A stretch of DNA of 64,000 nt from Cyclobacterium jeungdonense (GTDB lineage: Bacteria; Bacteroidota; Bacteroidia; Cytophagales; Cyclobacteriaceae). Below the pieces are notes generated by a model that was not told the DNA's origin, made no database searches, and worked only from the letters and a program-made list of their open reading frames with translations. The translations under genes and the position numbers were made by a program. Below, piece by piece: positions 37,039 through 45,087 of this stretch; positions within the stretch are counted from its first letter, which is position 1, and each line of letters starts with the position of its first letter. The DNA is taken from contig NZ_WMCD01000009.1 of NCBI RefSeq assembly GCF_010994275.1, positions 124,001 to 188,000 of the forward strand, written 5' to 3'.

Positions 37039-37428
37039 ATGAAAAAAATTGCACATCCTAAAAGAGATCAAAAATTCGATACAGGCGCTTACTCGGACGC
37101 CATATTGACAGATGGTTTTCTTTTTGTCTCGGGTCAGGCTTCCGTAGACTTTGAAACTTCCACCTTTAAACTGGGCAGCATTGAGGAAGAGACCAGGCAG
37201 ACCTTGGAAAACATAAAAGCGATCGTGGAAGCAGCTGGTGGTAGTATGGATCACATTGTAAAATGCACGGTGCACCTCGCGGATATCAAGGAATTTGATC
37301 GGTACAACCAGGTTTACGCCAGTTACTTTAAGGAAACAAAACCCGCCCGGATTACCGTTCAGTCCGTATTAGCAGAAGGCCTGAAAGTTGAAATCGACTG
37401 CATTGCCCGAATCCCCGATGCTTTATGA
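37039..37428 (+). CDS. ridA: RidA family protein (enamine/imine deaminase)
   Basis: The 129-residue protein fits the RidA/YjgF family: ILTDGFLFVSGQASVD, TLENIKAIVEAAGGSMDHIV, and PARITVQSVLAEGLKVEIDC with the key Arg in PARIT and a C-terminal Glu. RidA proteins hydrolyse reactive enamine or imine intermediates. Presence in this cluster suggests a nitrogen-bearing intermediate. The last codons run into the second copy of the leader repeat. Confidence 0.92.
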   Translation: MKKIAHPKRDQKFDTGAYSDAILTDGFLFVSGQASVDFETSTFKLGSIEEETRQTLENIKAIVEAAGGSMDHIVKCTVHLADIKEFDRYNQVYASYFKETKPARITVQSVLAEGLKVEIDCIARIPDAL

Positions 37429-37518
37429 AATCGAGCATAACGAAAACGTCACACAGTGGGATGATTATCAATCATGCGAGATTCCATCTGACCGATAAAA
37501 GAAAATTATAAACAGATG
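37425..37518 (+). repeat. Dispersed leader repeat, copy 2
   Basis: Starts ATGAAATCGAGCAT, overlapping the RidA stop, and ends AAAAGAAAATTATAAACAG plus the ATG of the dipeptidase. It matches 14836-14978 except for the palindrome-rich insertion present there. Inside it ATGATT ATC AATCAT forms a small hairpin. Confidence 0.75.
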
Positions 37519-38601
37519 AAAAAGCGATTGATCTTTGACGCCCACCTTGATTTGGCCATGAATGCCATCGAATGGAATCGGGATTTGCGCCTGCCACTCT
37601 CGGAGATACGAAAGGCGGAAATGCACATGTCGGACAAACCCGACCGCGGAAGAGGAACTGTATGCCTGCCGGAATTACGAAAGGGGAAAGTTGGGCTGGT
37701 AGTGGCCACCCAATTGGCACGCTATTCTCCCCCTGATTCTCCATTGCCGGGATGGAAATCACCCCAACAGGCCTGGGCCATGACTCAGGCACAACTGGCC
37801 TGGTACAGGGAAATGGAAGCCCTTGGAGAAATGAAACCGATTACCAGCAAAAAAGAGCTAAATCAGTTGGTACGTCTTTGGCAGGATGAAACCGTAGCCG
37901 ATGAGAAAAAGCCCATCGGTTACCTGCTCAATCTGGAAGGGGCTGATTCCCTGGTATCGGTTTCTTACCTGGAAAAAGCCTACGGGTATGGATTGCGGGC
38001 CCTTGGTTTATCCCATTTCGGCCCCGGAAGGTATGCGCCCGGCACCAAAACCGAAGGCCCGCTTACCGATTTGGGGAAGGAACTCCTAAAGGCCATGGAA
38101 AAACATCATTTAATTCTTGATGTGACGCATTTGACCGATAGGGGATTTGAGGAAGCACTCGAAAGTTATGGGGGACCCATTTGGGCAAGCCATCACAACG
38201 TGCGCAAATTGGTACCTAATCAGCGGCAGCTAACCGATCCCCAGCTTAAAAAATTAATCAGCAGGGGAGCTGTCATTGGAGGAATGCTGGATTGTTGGGC
38301 TATGGATATTCGTTTTATTGACACCATATCGGATCCCTGGCAGCTGGATATCCGGCTGGAACAGTTGGTGGATCATTGGGACCATATCTGCCAGTTGGCG
38401 GGAAACAGTGAGCACATTGGAATTGGCAGTGACCTGGACGGTATTTTTGGTACCGAGCAATCCCCCTGGGATTTAAATTCAGTAGCCGACCTTCAGAAAT
38501 ACGAAGCCATTCTGGAAAAAAGAGGATATACCAGCCAGGATATAGACAATATCTTTCACGGCAACTGGCTCCGGTTTTTGGGCAATGCCCTGCCAGAATA
38601 A
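37516..38601 (+). CDS. M19-family membrane-type dipeptidase
   Basis: The 361-residue protein matches renal-dipeptidase-like metallopeptidases (M19): FDAHLDLAMNA at the N-terminus with the first His/Asp ligands, YLLNLEGADSL with the Glu, DVTHLTDRGFEEAL, WASHHNVRKL and IGIGSDLDGIFG. No signal peptide is visible, so it probably works in the cytosol. M19 enzymes cut dipeptides, including those with D-residues, or N-acyl-D-amino acids. The start lies in the repeated leader element, and the gene overlaps an upstream extension of the next frame. Confidence 0.92.
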   Translation: MKKRLIFDAHLDLAMNAIEWNRDLRLPLSEIRKAEMHMSDKPDRGRGTVCLPELRKGKVGLVVATQLARYSPPDSPLPGWKSPQQAWAMTQAQLAWYREMEALGEMKPITSKKELNQLVRLWQDETVADEKKPIGYLLNLEGADSLVSVSYLEKAYGYGLRALGLSHFGPGRYAPGTKTEGPLTDLGKELLKAMEKHHLILDVTHLTDRGFEEALESYGGPIWASHHNVRKLVPNQRQLTDPQLKKLISRGAVIGGMLDCWAMDIRFIDTISDPWQLDIRLEQLVDHWDHICQLAGNSEHIGIGSDLDGIFGTEQSPWDLNSVADLQKYEAILEKRGYTSQDIDNIFHGNWLRFLGNALPE

Positions 38602-38644
38602 GTTAGAAATCGCCTTTCATCTGAAAATACATCACTCTTATCAT

Positions 38645-40009
38645 ATGAACGATCAAGCTACACTATTGGCCGGAGCTGCCCGCTTGGATATCACCCCTCC
38701 CTTGGGCACCCTCATCAACGGAGATTTTGTTACCCATTATGCCCAAACCATCCATGATCCCTTGTATGCCAAAGCCCTTTGGCTGGAAACAAGTTCAGAG
38801 GCACTTGTATTCGTGGTGGTGGATATCTGTGTGATGGGGCAGGAATTGATCGATGAAGCAAAAGTTTTGATTGGAAAAATCCATGGCATAGCACCTGCTG
38901 CCATAATGATTAGCAGCACGCATACGCATGCCGGAGGGTCGGTGGAAGAAGTGCATTTGGTGCCTGCAGATTTGGCTTACCGCAGAAAGATGCCGGCATG
39001 GATTTCAGAAGCCGTCGGCCTGGCCAAAATTCGAAAGAAAGCAGCGAAACTGGCTTTTGGATCCGTTCAGGCACCTGAGCACCAGCTTTGCAGGCGATTT
39101 TGGATGCAGGAGGGTTACATTCCTATCAATCCGGTTACAGGAAAAAGGGACACTATCAAAACCAATCCATTTGGGGTAGAAAACCAAATCCTAAGACCTG
39201 TTGCGGTACCAGATCCGGAATTATGCTTTCTGGCTGTGCAGGGGTTGGACGGAAATTGGATCAGTATCCTCGGCAATTATTCCATGCATTACGTTGGGGA
39301 TTGGGAAAATGGAACCGTTACCGCAGACTATTTTGGGACTTTCAGCGAGGCATTGAAAAAGGAGCTGAGGGCAGAACAGGACTTTGTAGGCATCCTGACC
39401 AATGGCACCAGTGGAGACATTAATATCTGGGATTTTCTAAGGGAGAAAAATTATCCTGAGGCCCATTTTGCTAAAAGTAAATTGATCGGAGAAGACCTGG
39501 CGGCGAAATTAACAGAACAAATCCCGGACTTGAAATGGGATTCTCATCCGAAATTAGGATCAAGCTTCACCATTGTGGAGGTAAAACGCAGACTTCCTGA
39601 CGAGCAGGAGCTGGCGATAGCCAGGGAGAAGGTGGCCAAAGGAGATTATGAAAATCTGCAGCCCAATCAGGAGGGATGGGAGTATCTTTATGCCCGGGAA
39701 CAGGTGTTGTTGGCCGAATATCCTTCTAGCGCCGAGTGTCCGATACAGATTTTTCATATCGGGAACGGAAGGGTCGGTGCTTTGCCCGGAGAGATTTTTT
39801 CCGAAACAGGTCTAATGATAAAGGAGGCTTTTAAGGGTACACCCTATTTTACCGTTTGCCTGGCTAACGGCAACCTGGGCTACATTCCCCCTGCCCATGA
39901 ATTAGAGAAAGGAGGTTATGAAACCTGGCGATGTCGCATCAGTAACCTGGATCTGGATGCAGAAGAAACCATTCGGAAGAAATTACTTGATTTGCTGGCC
40001 TTCGGATAA
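38645..40009 (+). CDS. Neutral/alkaline ceramidase-like hydrolase
   Basis: The 454-residue protein resembles the N-terminal domain of neutral ceramidases: AGAARLDITPPLG, ISSTHTHAGG (zinc His pair), NGTSGDIN and LPGEIFSETGLMIKEA. Members hydrolyse N-acyl amide bonds; many bacterial relatives lack evidence of ceramide activity. There is no signal peptide, which argues against an extracellular sphingolipid substrate. It is the last gene of the cluster. ATG 38645 is used although the frame is open back to 38585 inside the dipeptidase gene. Confidence 0.88.
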   Translation: MNDQATLLAGAARLDITPPLGTLINGDFVTHYAQTIHDPLYAKALWLETSSEALVFVVVDICVMGQELIDEAKVLIGKIHGIAPAAIMISSTHTHAGGSVEEVHLVPADLAYRRKMPAWISEAVGLAKIRKKAAKLAFGSVQAPEHQLCRRFWMQEGYIPINPVTGKRDTIKTNPFGVENQILRPVAVPDPELCFLAVQGLDGNWISILGNYSMHYVGDWENGTVTADYFGTFSEALKKELRAEQDFVGILTNGTSGDINIWDFLREKNYPEAHFAKSKLIGEDLAAKLTEQIPDLKWDSHPKLGSSFTIVEVKRRLPDEQELAIAREKVAKGDYENLQPNQEGWEYLYAREQVLLAEYPSSAECPIQIFHIGNGRVGALPGEIFSETGLMIKEAFKGTPYFTVCLANGNLGYIPPAHELEKGGYETWRCRISNLDLDAEETIRKKLLDLLAFG

Positions 40010-40070
40010 TATACTGAATCATCGTAAGAAAGGGAATTGAGCATTTGACGTTTCGGTTACTGGAATCAGA

Positions 40071-40517
40071 TTATTGCGAAGGCTTGTATTTCAAAGATAA
40101 AATATAATAGACCATGGTTTGGGCATCTTCCATTTTTAGGTCTGGGTGAGGGCTCATTACCGGGTTTCCCCAGGATCCGAAGCCTCCGGAAATAATTTTC
40201 CTGGCCAGCAGGTCCCGGTATGCTGGCTGAATAGGGTACCGTTTTGCAATGTCTGCAAAAGCCGGTCCTTTGGATTTTTTGTCTTCCCGGTGGCAATCGT
40301 AACAACCAGCATATGCTATCAAGACTTCTCCTCGGGCAGCCGCACCTTCTGGGATCGGCTCGTTTTCTCCCGGTATTTTCCGGATGTACTCCTTTCTTCT
40401 GTCTATAGTTGGAGCGCCTTCCTTCGATTCCTCTTTGCTGCAGGCAAATAGGATGAGGGATAGAAGAAAACCAATTACTACCTTCCGGGAAAAAACGGTG
40501 ATAATGTGCATGCTCAA
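40071..40517 (-). CDS. Mono-haem c-type cytochrome lipoprotein
   Basis: The 148-residue product has a lipoprotein signal (VVIGFLLSLILFAC), a haem-attachment CxxCH in YAGCYDCHRE, and the distal Met region WGNPVMSPHPDLKMEDA followed by the usual C-terminal helix. It should be an envelope-anchored electron carrier. A second possible start is two codons in (40511). It is transcribed against the catabolic cluster and away from the amidohydrolase gene, and has no oxidase partner next to it. Confidence 0.92.
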   Translation of the reverse strand: MSMHIITVFSRKVVIGFLLSLILFACSKEESKEGAPTIDRRKEYIRKIPGENEPIPEGAAARGEVLIAYAGCYDCHREDKKSKGPAFADIAKRYPIQPAYRDLLARKIISGGFGSWGNPVMSPHPDLKMEDAQTMVYYILSLKYKPSQ

Positions 40518-40600
40518 AATTAATATAAAAAGATATATTTGTCCTTATTTTTAGTTAAAAAATAGTCTCCGGTAAATCGTCTCAGTTGGTCAAAACTTTT

Positions 40601-40608
40601 TAAATTTG
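40601..40608 (+). promoter_or_regulatory. Candidate -7 promoter element (TAAATTTG)
   Basis: TAAATTTG fits TAnnTTTG and lies 18 bp before the ATG at 40627. A TTG lies at 40586-40588, only 12 bp upstream, which is too close for the usual spacing. Confidence 0.4.
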
Positions 40609-40626
40609 ACATAAACAGAACGAAAT

Positions 40627-41934
40627 ATGAGAAATCATCTACTGATAATTTTAAGCTTTTTTTTGAGTTTTGGCCCTGTGATAGCTCAAAGCAGGCTAGA
40701 CTCACAAATTGAGGAACAGGCGGAAGGGATCGAAGAAAAGGTTATTGCCTGGCGTAGGGATTTTCACGAGCATCCGGAATTGGGTAATGAAGAAACCCGC
40801 ACGGCAGGTATTGTGGCCGATCACCTGAGGAGTTTAGGAATGGAGGTAACCGAAGGGGTGGCGGTCACGGGTGTGGTGGGTATCCTGAAAGGAGGCAAAC
40901 CGGGTCCTACAGTTGCTCTAAGGGCAGATATGGATGCGTTGCCGGTGACGGAGAGAAACGACCTGCCCTTTAAATCCATGGTCCGGACCACTTACAACGG
41001 GCAGGAAACCGGAGTCATGCATGCCTGTGGTCATGATTCGCACGTGGCGATATTAATGGGAGTTGCTGAAGTATTGGCCTCGGCTCAACAGGACCTGAAA
41101 GGAACAGTTAAATTTCTTTTCCAACCGGCAGAAGAGGGGCTGGAAGATAAATCAGTAACAACCTGGGGAGCTAAGCAGATGGTAGAAGAAGGCGTAATGG
41201 AAGATGTATCTGCTATTTTTGGTTTGCATATCAATTCTCAAACCCCGGCAGGAATAATCAAATACAAAGCGGGCCCCGCCATGGCTGCTGTGGATAACCT
41301 GGAAATCCGTGTCAAAGGACGGCAGGCCCACGGTGCTTATCCCTGGTCCTCTATTGATCCGATTGTCACGGCATCACAGATCGTGATGGGCTTGCAGACT
41401 ATTGTAAGCCGAAATGTCAAAATCATAGAAATTCCTGCCATTGTTACCATCGGGGCGATTCACGGTGGGGTCCGGCACAATATCATTCCGGAGGAGGTAG
41501 AGATGATTGGTACGATCCGGACCTACAGCGAACCCCAACAAACGCTTATCCACAGACGGATTCGCGAGATTGGCTCCCATATTGCGGCCAGTGCAGGCGC
41601 AGAAGCAGAAATAAGTATCAAAAAAATGTATCCGGTGACGCACAATGATCCGGCGCTTACCGAAAAAATGAGGCCTACCCTGGAAAAGGTTGCCGGTAGC
41701 GAAAATGTTTGGGTTCATGACCCTGTCACGGGCGCTGAAGATTTCAGTTTTTTCCAACAGGAAAAACCGGGTTTATTTATTTTTTTAGGAGGCATGCCTG
41801 CAGAAGGGGACTCTGAAACGGCCCCTTCCCACCATACTCCCGATTTTTTCCTGGATGAAAGTGGTTTTGTTCTGGGTGTCAAGGTATTAAGTCAATTGGC
41901 AGTGGACTACATGGAAATGGACGAGTCCAGGTAG
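40627..41934 (+). CDS. Secreted M20-family amidohydrolase
   Basis: The 435-residue product has a signal peptide (LLIILSFFLSFGPVIA, cut before QSR) and an M20D amidohydrolase fold: WRRDFHEHPELGNEE, LRADMDALPV, HACGHDSHVA with Cys/His ligands, FQPAEEGLED and a C-terminal His in PSHHTPDF. Members cleave N-acyl amino acids or related amides such as indole-acetyl-amino acids and hippurate; here it acts in the periplasm. It is a single gene with its own candidate promoter. Confidence 0.94.
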   Translation: MRNHLLIILSFFLSFGPVIAQSRLDSQIEEQAEGIEEKVIAWRRDFHEHPELGNEETRTAGIVADHLRSLGMEVTEGVAVTGVVGILKGGKPGPTVALRADMDALPVTERNDLPFKSMVRTTYNGQETGVMHACGHDSHVAILMGVAEVLASAQQDLKGTVKFLFQPAEEGLEDKSVTTWGAKQMVEEGVMEDVSAIFGLHINSQTPAGIIKYKAGPAMAAVDNLEIRVKGRQAHGAYPWSSIDPIVTASQIVMGLQTIVSRNVKIIEIPAIVTIGAIHGGVRHNIIPEEVEMIGTIRTYSEPQQTLIHRRIREIGSHIAASAGAEAEISIKKMYPVTHNDPALTEKMRPTLEKVAGSENVWVHDPVTGAEDFSFFQQEKPGLFIFLGGMPAEGDSETAPSHHTPDFFLDESGFVLGVKVLSQLAVDYMEMDESR

Positions 41935-41957
41935 CCCAGGAATTAGTGCGAAAAATA

Positions 41958-41982
41958 CCCGAAAGAAATTTCTTCTTTCGGG
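41958..41982. terminator. Hairpin between convergent genes
   Basis: CCCGAAAG and CTTTCGGG form an 8-bp stem around AAATTTCTT, 24 bp after the amidohydrolase stop and 16 bp from the DinB gene's stop. The flanks are only weakly T-rich, so termination strength is uncertain. Confidence 0.5.
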
Positions 41983-41998
41983 CTTCATAAAATTCAGC

Positions 41999-42523
41999 TT
42001 ATAAACCTCTAAAGGCTGGTGGTTCAATTCCGTTAGCCCGGATATAGGAGATGGCAGCTCCCCGGTGGTGGGTGGTGTGGTCATCCACCAGGCCCACCAT
42101 CTGACGGCGGGTGATTTTACCAGCAAAGGAATCAATCTTTTCATTCATTTCCTCTTCGCCTAGAGCAGAAATTGTTTCTTTACCATAATCATAGCACTGG
42201 TTGATAAAGCCTTTCATTTCTTCTTTGGTTTGAGGTTTGGCTTCGGGATCAAATCCCATTTCTTCACCCAAAAGAAAGCCTTTACTAAGGGAGGCAATTG
42301 CTCCTCCGATATGGGTCACCTGCTCCTTGAATGACATGGCGGACTCATGCGGCTGATAGTCCAGGAGATCATCTGGCATGGCATCAATGGTTTCCAGGGT
42401 GAAGGCCCGGCTGTTTTCCCATTTTGCCATAAATTCCTCCATATTGGTTTGAGCTTGGGCACTGAATAACCCAGACATTAACAAAAGGAAGGTTAGGCTA
42501 GGAATGATAGCGTTTTTTTTCAT
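41999..42523 (-). CDS. Secreted DinB-family protein
   Basis: The 174-residue product has a signal peptide (IPSLTFLLLMSGLFSAQA, cut before QTN) and a DinB-like four-helix bundle with histidines in FKEQVTHIGGAIASL and DDHTTHHRGAAISYIRANG, the usual metal triad. Exported DinB proteins are common in Bacteroidota; the activity is not established. It converges on the amidohydrolase gene. Confidence 0.9.
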   Translation of the reverse strand: MKKNAIIPSLTFLLLMSGLFSAQAQTNMEEFMAKWENSRAFTLETIDAMPDDLLDYQPHESAMSFKEQVTHIGGAIASLSKGFLLGEEMGFDPEAKPQTKEEMKGFINQCYDYGKETISALGEEEMNEKIDSFAGKITRRQMVGLVDDHTTHHRGAAISYIRANGIEPPAFRGL

Positions 42524-42750
42524 TGGTTTTATATTAGATGGTTTCCCTAAAGTTCGGAATAATTAAAATAAAATCCACTAACTTATGAAAACATGATTGG
42601 CGCTAAACGGGTTATCTCCGGAGTAAGATTTTAGTAGGTATACGGCAGGTTCCATTTTCGGTATCTGGTGGTGGTTTAGGGGTTTTCAAAGAATCTCATT
42701 TGTACCCGGACCTGTAGGTGATTTTTTTCTTTAAAACAGGTTACATTGGT

Positions 42751-42758
42751 TACCTTTG
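42751..42758 (+). promoter_or_regulatory. Candidate -7 promoter element (TACCTTTG)
   Basis: TACCTTTG fits TAnnTTTG and lies 23 bp before the sigma-factor ATG at 42782, so transcription would begin near 42764. The -33 region is T-rich but has no clean TTG. A housekeeping-type promoter would mean the sigma operon is made constitutively. Confidence 0.45.
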
Positions 42759-42781
42759 GTTCTACTAACAGATGGTCATGC

Positions 42782-43393
42782 ATGGGAAAAAGTACGGTTT
42801 GGACTGATAAGGAAATCCTGGAAGCGATTTCCGGATCCAGTCAGATTAACGAAGCGATACGCCAACTTTACGAAGGATATTATGGTGTATTGGAAAATTA
42901 CATTCTACAAAACAACGGTAGTGAAGCGGATGCTGCCGACGCCATACAGGAAACCATACTGGTGTTTCTGAATTTAGTTGAAACCAATAGGTTTCGGGGA
43001 GAGTCAAGTATCAATACGGTATTGTATGGCATTAATCGCAATATTTGGTTAACGATGCTTAGAAAGCGAAAAAGCAGTGTAAATAGGAATCAAATTTTTA
43101 CCAAGGATCAAGATCAGGAAGTACAGGATATAAGTAAAACCCTGGAAGAGGTGGAAGGATACCAATTGATTATGAGTCTTTTTGATAAATTAGGAAAGAA
43201 ATGCAGGCAGTTGTTACACCTGTTTTATTACGAGAATTTGTCAATGAAGGAAATTGCAGCACAGGAAGGATATACCAACGATCAGATAGTCCGAAATACA
43301 AAATTCAAATGTATGAAGGAGTTGATGGACCAGATTGAAGGGAATAAAAACCTGAAAGACCTGGTTAGAAACGCATTGGGATATGGAAAATAA
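42782..43393 (+). CDS. ECF-type RNA polymerase sigma factor
   Basis: The 203-residue protein has sigma region 2 (YYGVLENYILQNNGSEADAA, then DAIQETILVFLN) and region 4 (LLHLFYYENLSMKEIAAQEG, then YTNDQIVRNTKFKC), with little between. It belongs to the sigma type often found in Bacteroidota next to CHAT-TPR genes (from general familiarity, not checked). The start at 42782 gives MGKSTVWTDKEIL; the upstream TTG at 42746 is before the promoter element. It overlaps the next gene by 11 bp, as sigma/anti-sigma pairs do. Confidence 0.92.
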   Translation: MGKSTVWTDKEILEAISGSSQINEAIRQLYEGYYGVLENYILQNNGSEADAADAIQETILVFLNLVETNRFRGESSINTVLYGINRNIWLTMLRKRKSSVNRNQIFTKDQDQEVQDISKTLEEVEGYQLIMSLFDKLGKKCRQLLHLFYYENLSMKEIAAQEGYTNDQIVRNTKFKCMKELMDQIEGNKNLKDLVRNALGYGK

Positions 43394-44171
43394 ATACGAT
43401 GATCGCATTCTGGTAAATTACCTGGATGGGAGTTTGGACCCCACTGAAAAGCAGTTAGTCGAGCAAGAGATGGAGAAAAGTGATGCGATTCAGGAGAGGT
43501 TGGACCTGATGCAGTTTACGATCAGAGCCATTAAATTCAAGGCTTACAAATCATCCGTAAAAGAGATTCAGCACGACTTTTTGCAGCATCGAATTGAGAA
43601 CAAGTCGTTCACTTCTGTTTCTACACCGAAACTGGAAGGCAAGGTGCGTTCCATGCAGTTTTGGATAAAAATTGCGGCCTCGCTGCTATTTCTGTGTTCC
43701 CTTGGCTATGTACTGTGGTTATTCCAGGCAGATGGAGAGCAGTTATATGAAACCAACTTTATTTCCTATGAAATTGCCCTGGATAGAGGTGCCGGCCTGC
43801 AGGAAAACCAGTTGGAGTCGTTGTATATCAATGGGGAATTTTATCAGATGTTTCAGGTAAGCGAAGAAACGAATCTGGAGGAATTTAATTCTTTTGAACT
43901 TTTACTCCTGGGTACTGCTGCGCTGGAATTGAATAATCCAGCGGAGGCGATGCGTTATTTGCAGAAGATAGACTCGGATAATATCCAGAACCAATCCGAT
44001 GATTATCAGGACGAGGTTGATTTCTTTATGGCAATGGCTTATTTAAAGCAGGGAGCATACGAGCAAGCCCTCCATCTCGTTACAAAAATGAGGTCCGACG
44101 AGCAACACAAGTACCATTCTAATTTCTCCTGGTCGGAGGAGATCTCTATTCGTCTTCAGCAAATGCTTTAA
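43383..44171 (+). CDS. Putative membrane anti-sigma factor
   Basis: The 262-residue protein has an N-terminal cytosolic anti-sigma-like helix bundle (RILVNYLDGSLDPTEKQLVE), no zinc HxxxCxxC motif, one membrane helix at about 93-113 (WIKIAASLLFLCSLGYVLWL) and an outer part with TPR-like helices (LLLGTAALELNNPAEAMRYL and DFFMAMAYLKQGAYEQALHL). It should hold the sigma factor at the inner membrane until a periplasmic or proteolytic signal frees it. Coupled translation with the sigma gene supports the pairing. Confidence 0.82.
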   Translation: MENKYDDRILVNYLDGSLDPTEKQLVEQEMEKSDAIQERLDLMQFTIRAIKFKAYKSSVKEIQHDFLQHRIENKSFTSVSTPKLEGKVRSMQFWIKIAASLLFLCSLGYVLWLFQADGEQLYETNFISYEIALDRGAGLQENQLESLYINGEFYQMFQVSEETNLEEFNSFELLLLGTAALELNNPAEAMRYLQKIDSDNIQNQSDDYQDEVDFFMAMAYLKQGAYEQALHLVTKMRSDEQHKYHSNFSWSEEISIRLQQML

Positions 44172-44284
44172 AATAGAAAACCATTTATTACAATCCCCGC
44201 GAACTACCTTTCATTTTTTTTTCGCTGATTGGTTACAATTGGCTTCCGGACTTCGACAAAAGAGAAACTAAACAACGAATATAT

Positions 44285-45067
44285 ATGATGATTAAACAAA
44301 AATTAACTGCTACCGCAACCCTATTTATGTTAGGTGTAGGCTTTTTAAGTTGTACTTCAGATGAGGACATGGTGCCGGGCACCGGAGATGGGACAATCGG
44401 CATGCTATTTAAACTTCAAAACGATGCCGGAACTTCTGTCACCGCCCGAACTTCTGCTCAGGGGTTGAGTTTTGTGGACGGGTTTATTCAGATTAAAGAA
44501 TTGGAAATGGAACTGGAAGGTGATTTTGATCGGGAGGGGTTGAATGCTGCTGGTAGTTACGATGATGACGATAGCGATGAAGAAGGAAGTGAGTGGGAAT
44601 ACGAGGTTGAATTTGATGAGGTTAAAAAGGTTACATTCGACCAGTTTGATAGCGATACCGATTTCTTTATTCAGATACCTGAAGGATCCTATGATGAAAT
44701 TGAAATGGAAATTGATTTGATTGATTTTGGAAACGAACCTTCTATTCAGTTAAACGGCACCTACTCCAACGGTGATGGGGAAGAAATCCCGTTGAGATAT
44801 GAGTATTTTGGGGATGAGATTGATTTCGAAGTAGAAATCGAAGCAGAGGATTCCCGGTTTGTTGTAGACAGAATAAATAACCCACTAATCCTTTTCGAAT
44901 TGGTTCCCTCACGTTGGTTTTCCGGCATCAGTGACTCTGAACTGGAAAATGCTGATCTGGATGATAGTGGGATGATGTTAATTAATCGTGATAATAATCA
45001 ATCACTTTATCAAAAAATAAGTGACAGGATCGAGGCGGACGCAGAGATAGAAATAGAGATTGATTGA
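44285..45067 (+). CDS. Acidic lipoprotein of the sigma operon
   Basis: The 260-residue product has a lipoprotein signal (ATLFMLGVGFLSC, Cys23) and a very acidic mature part, including DDDDSDEEGSEWEYEVEFDE at about 97-116 and repeated E/D-I/V-E strands (EIEMEIDLIDF, IDFEVEIEAED, EIEIEID at the end). It may be a DUF4382-like beta-sandwich, but that is tentative. The acid tracts could bind calcium or other cations. It lies 113 bp after the anti-sigma gene and probably in the same transcript. Confidence 0.8.
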   Translation: MMIKQKLTATATLFMLGVGFLSCTSDEDMVPGTGDGTIGMLFKLQNDAGTSVTARTSAQGLSFVDGFIQIKELEMELEGDFDREGLNAAGSYDDDDSDEEGSEWEYEVEFDEVKKVTFDQFDSDTDFFIQIPEGSYDEIEMEIDLIDFGNEPSIQLNGTYSNGDGEEIPLRYEYFGDEIDFEVEIEAEDSRFVVDRINNPLILFELVPSRWFSGISDSELENADLDDSGMMLINRDNNQSLYQKISDRIEADAEIEIEID

Positions 45068-45087
45068 AAGTTGCTTAATTTTAATCT

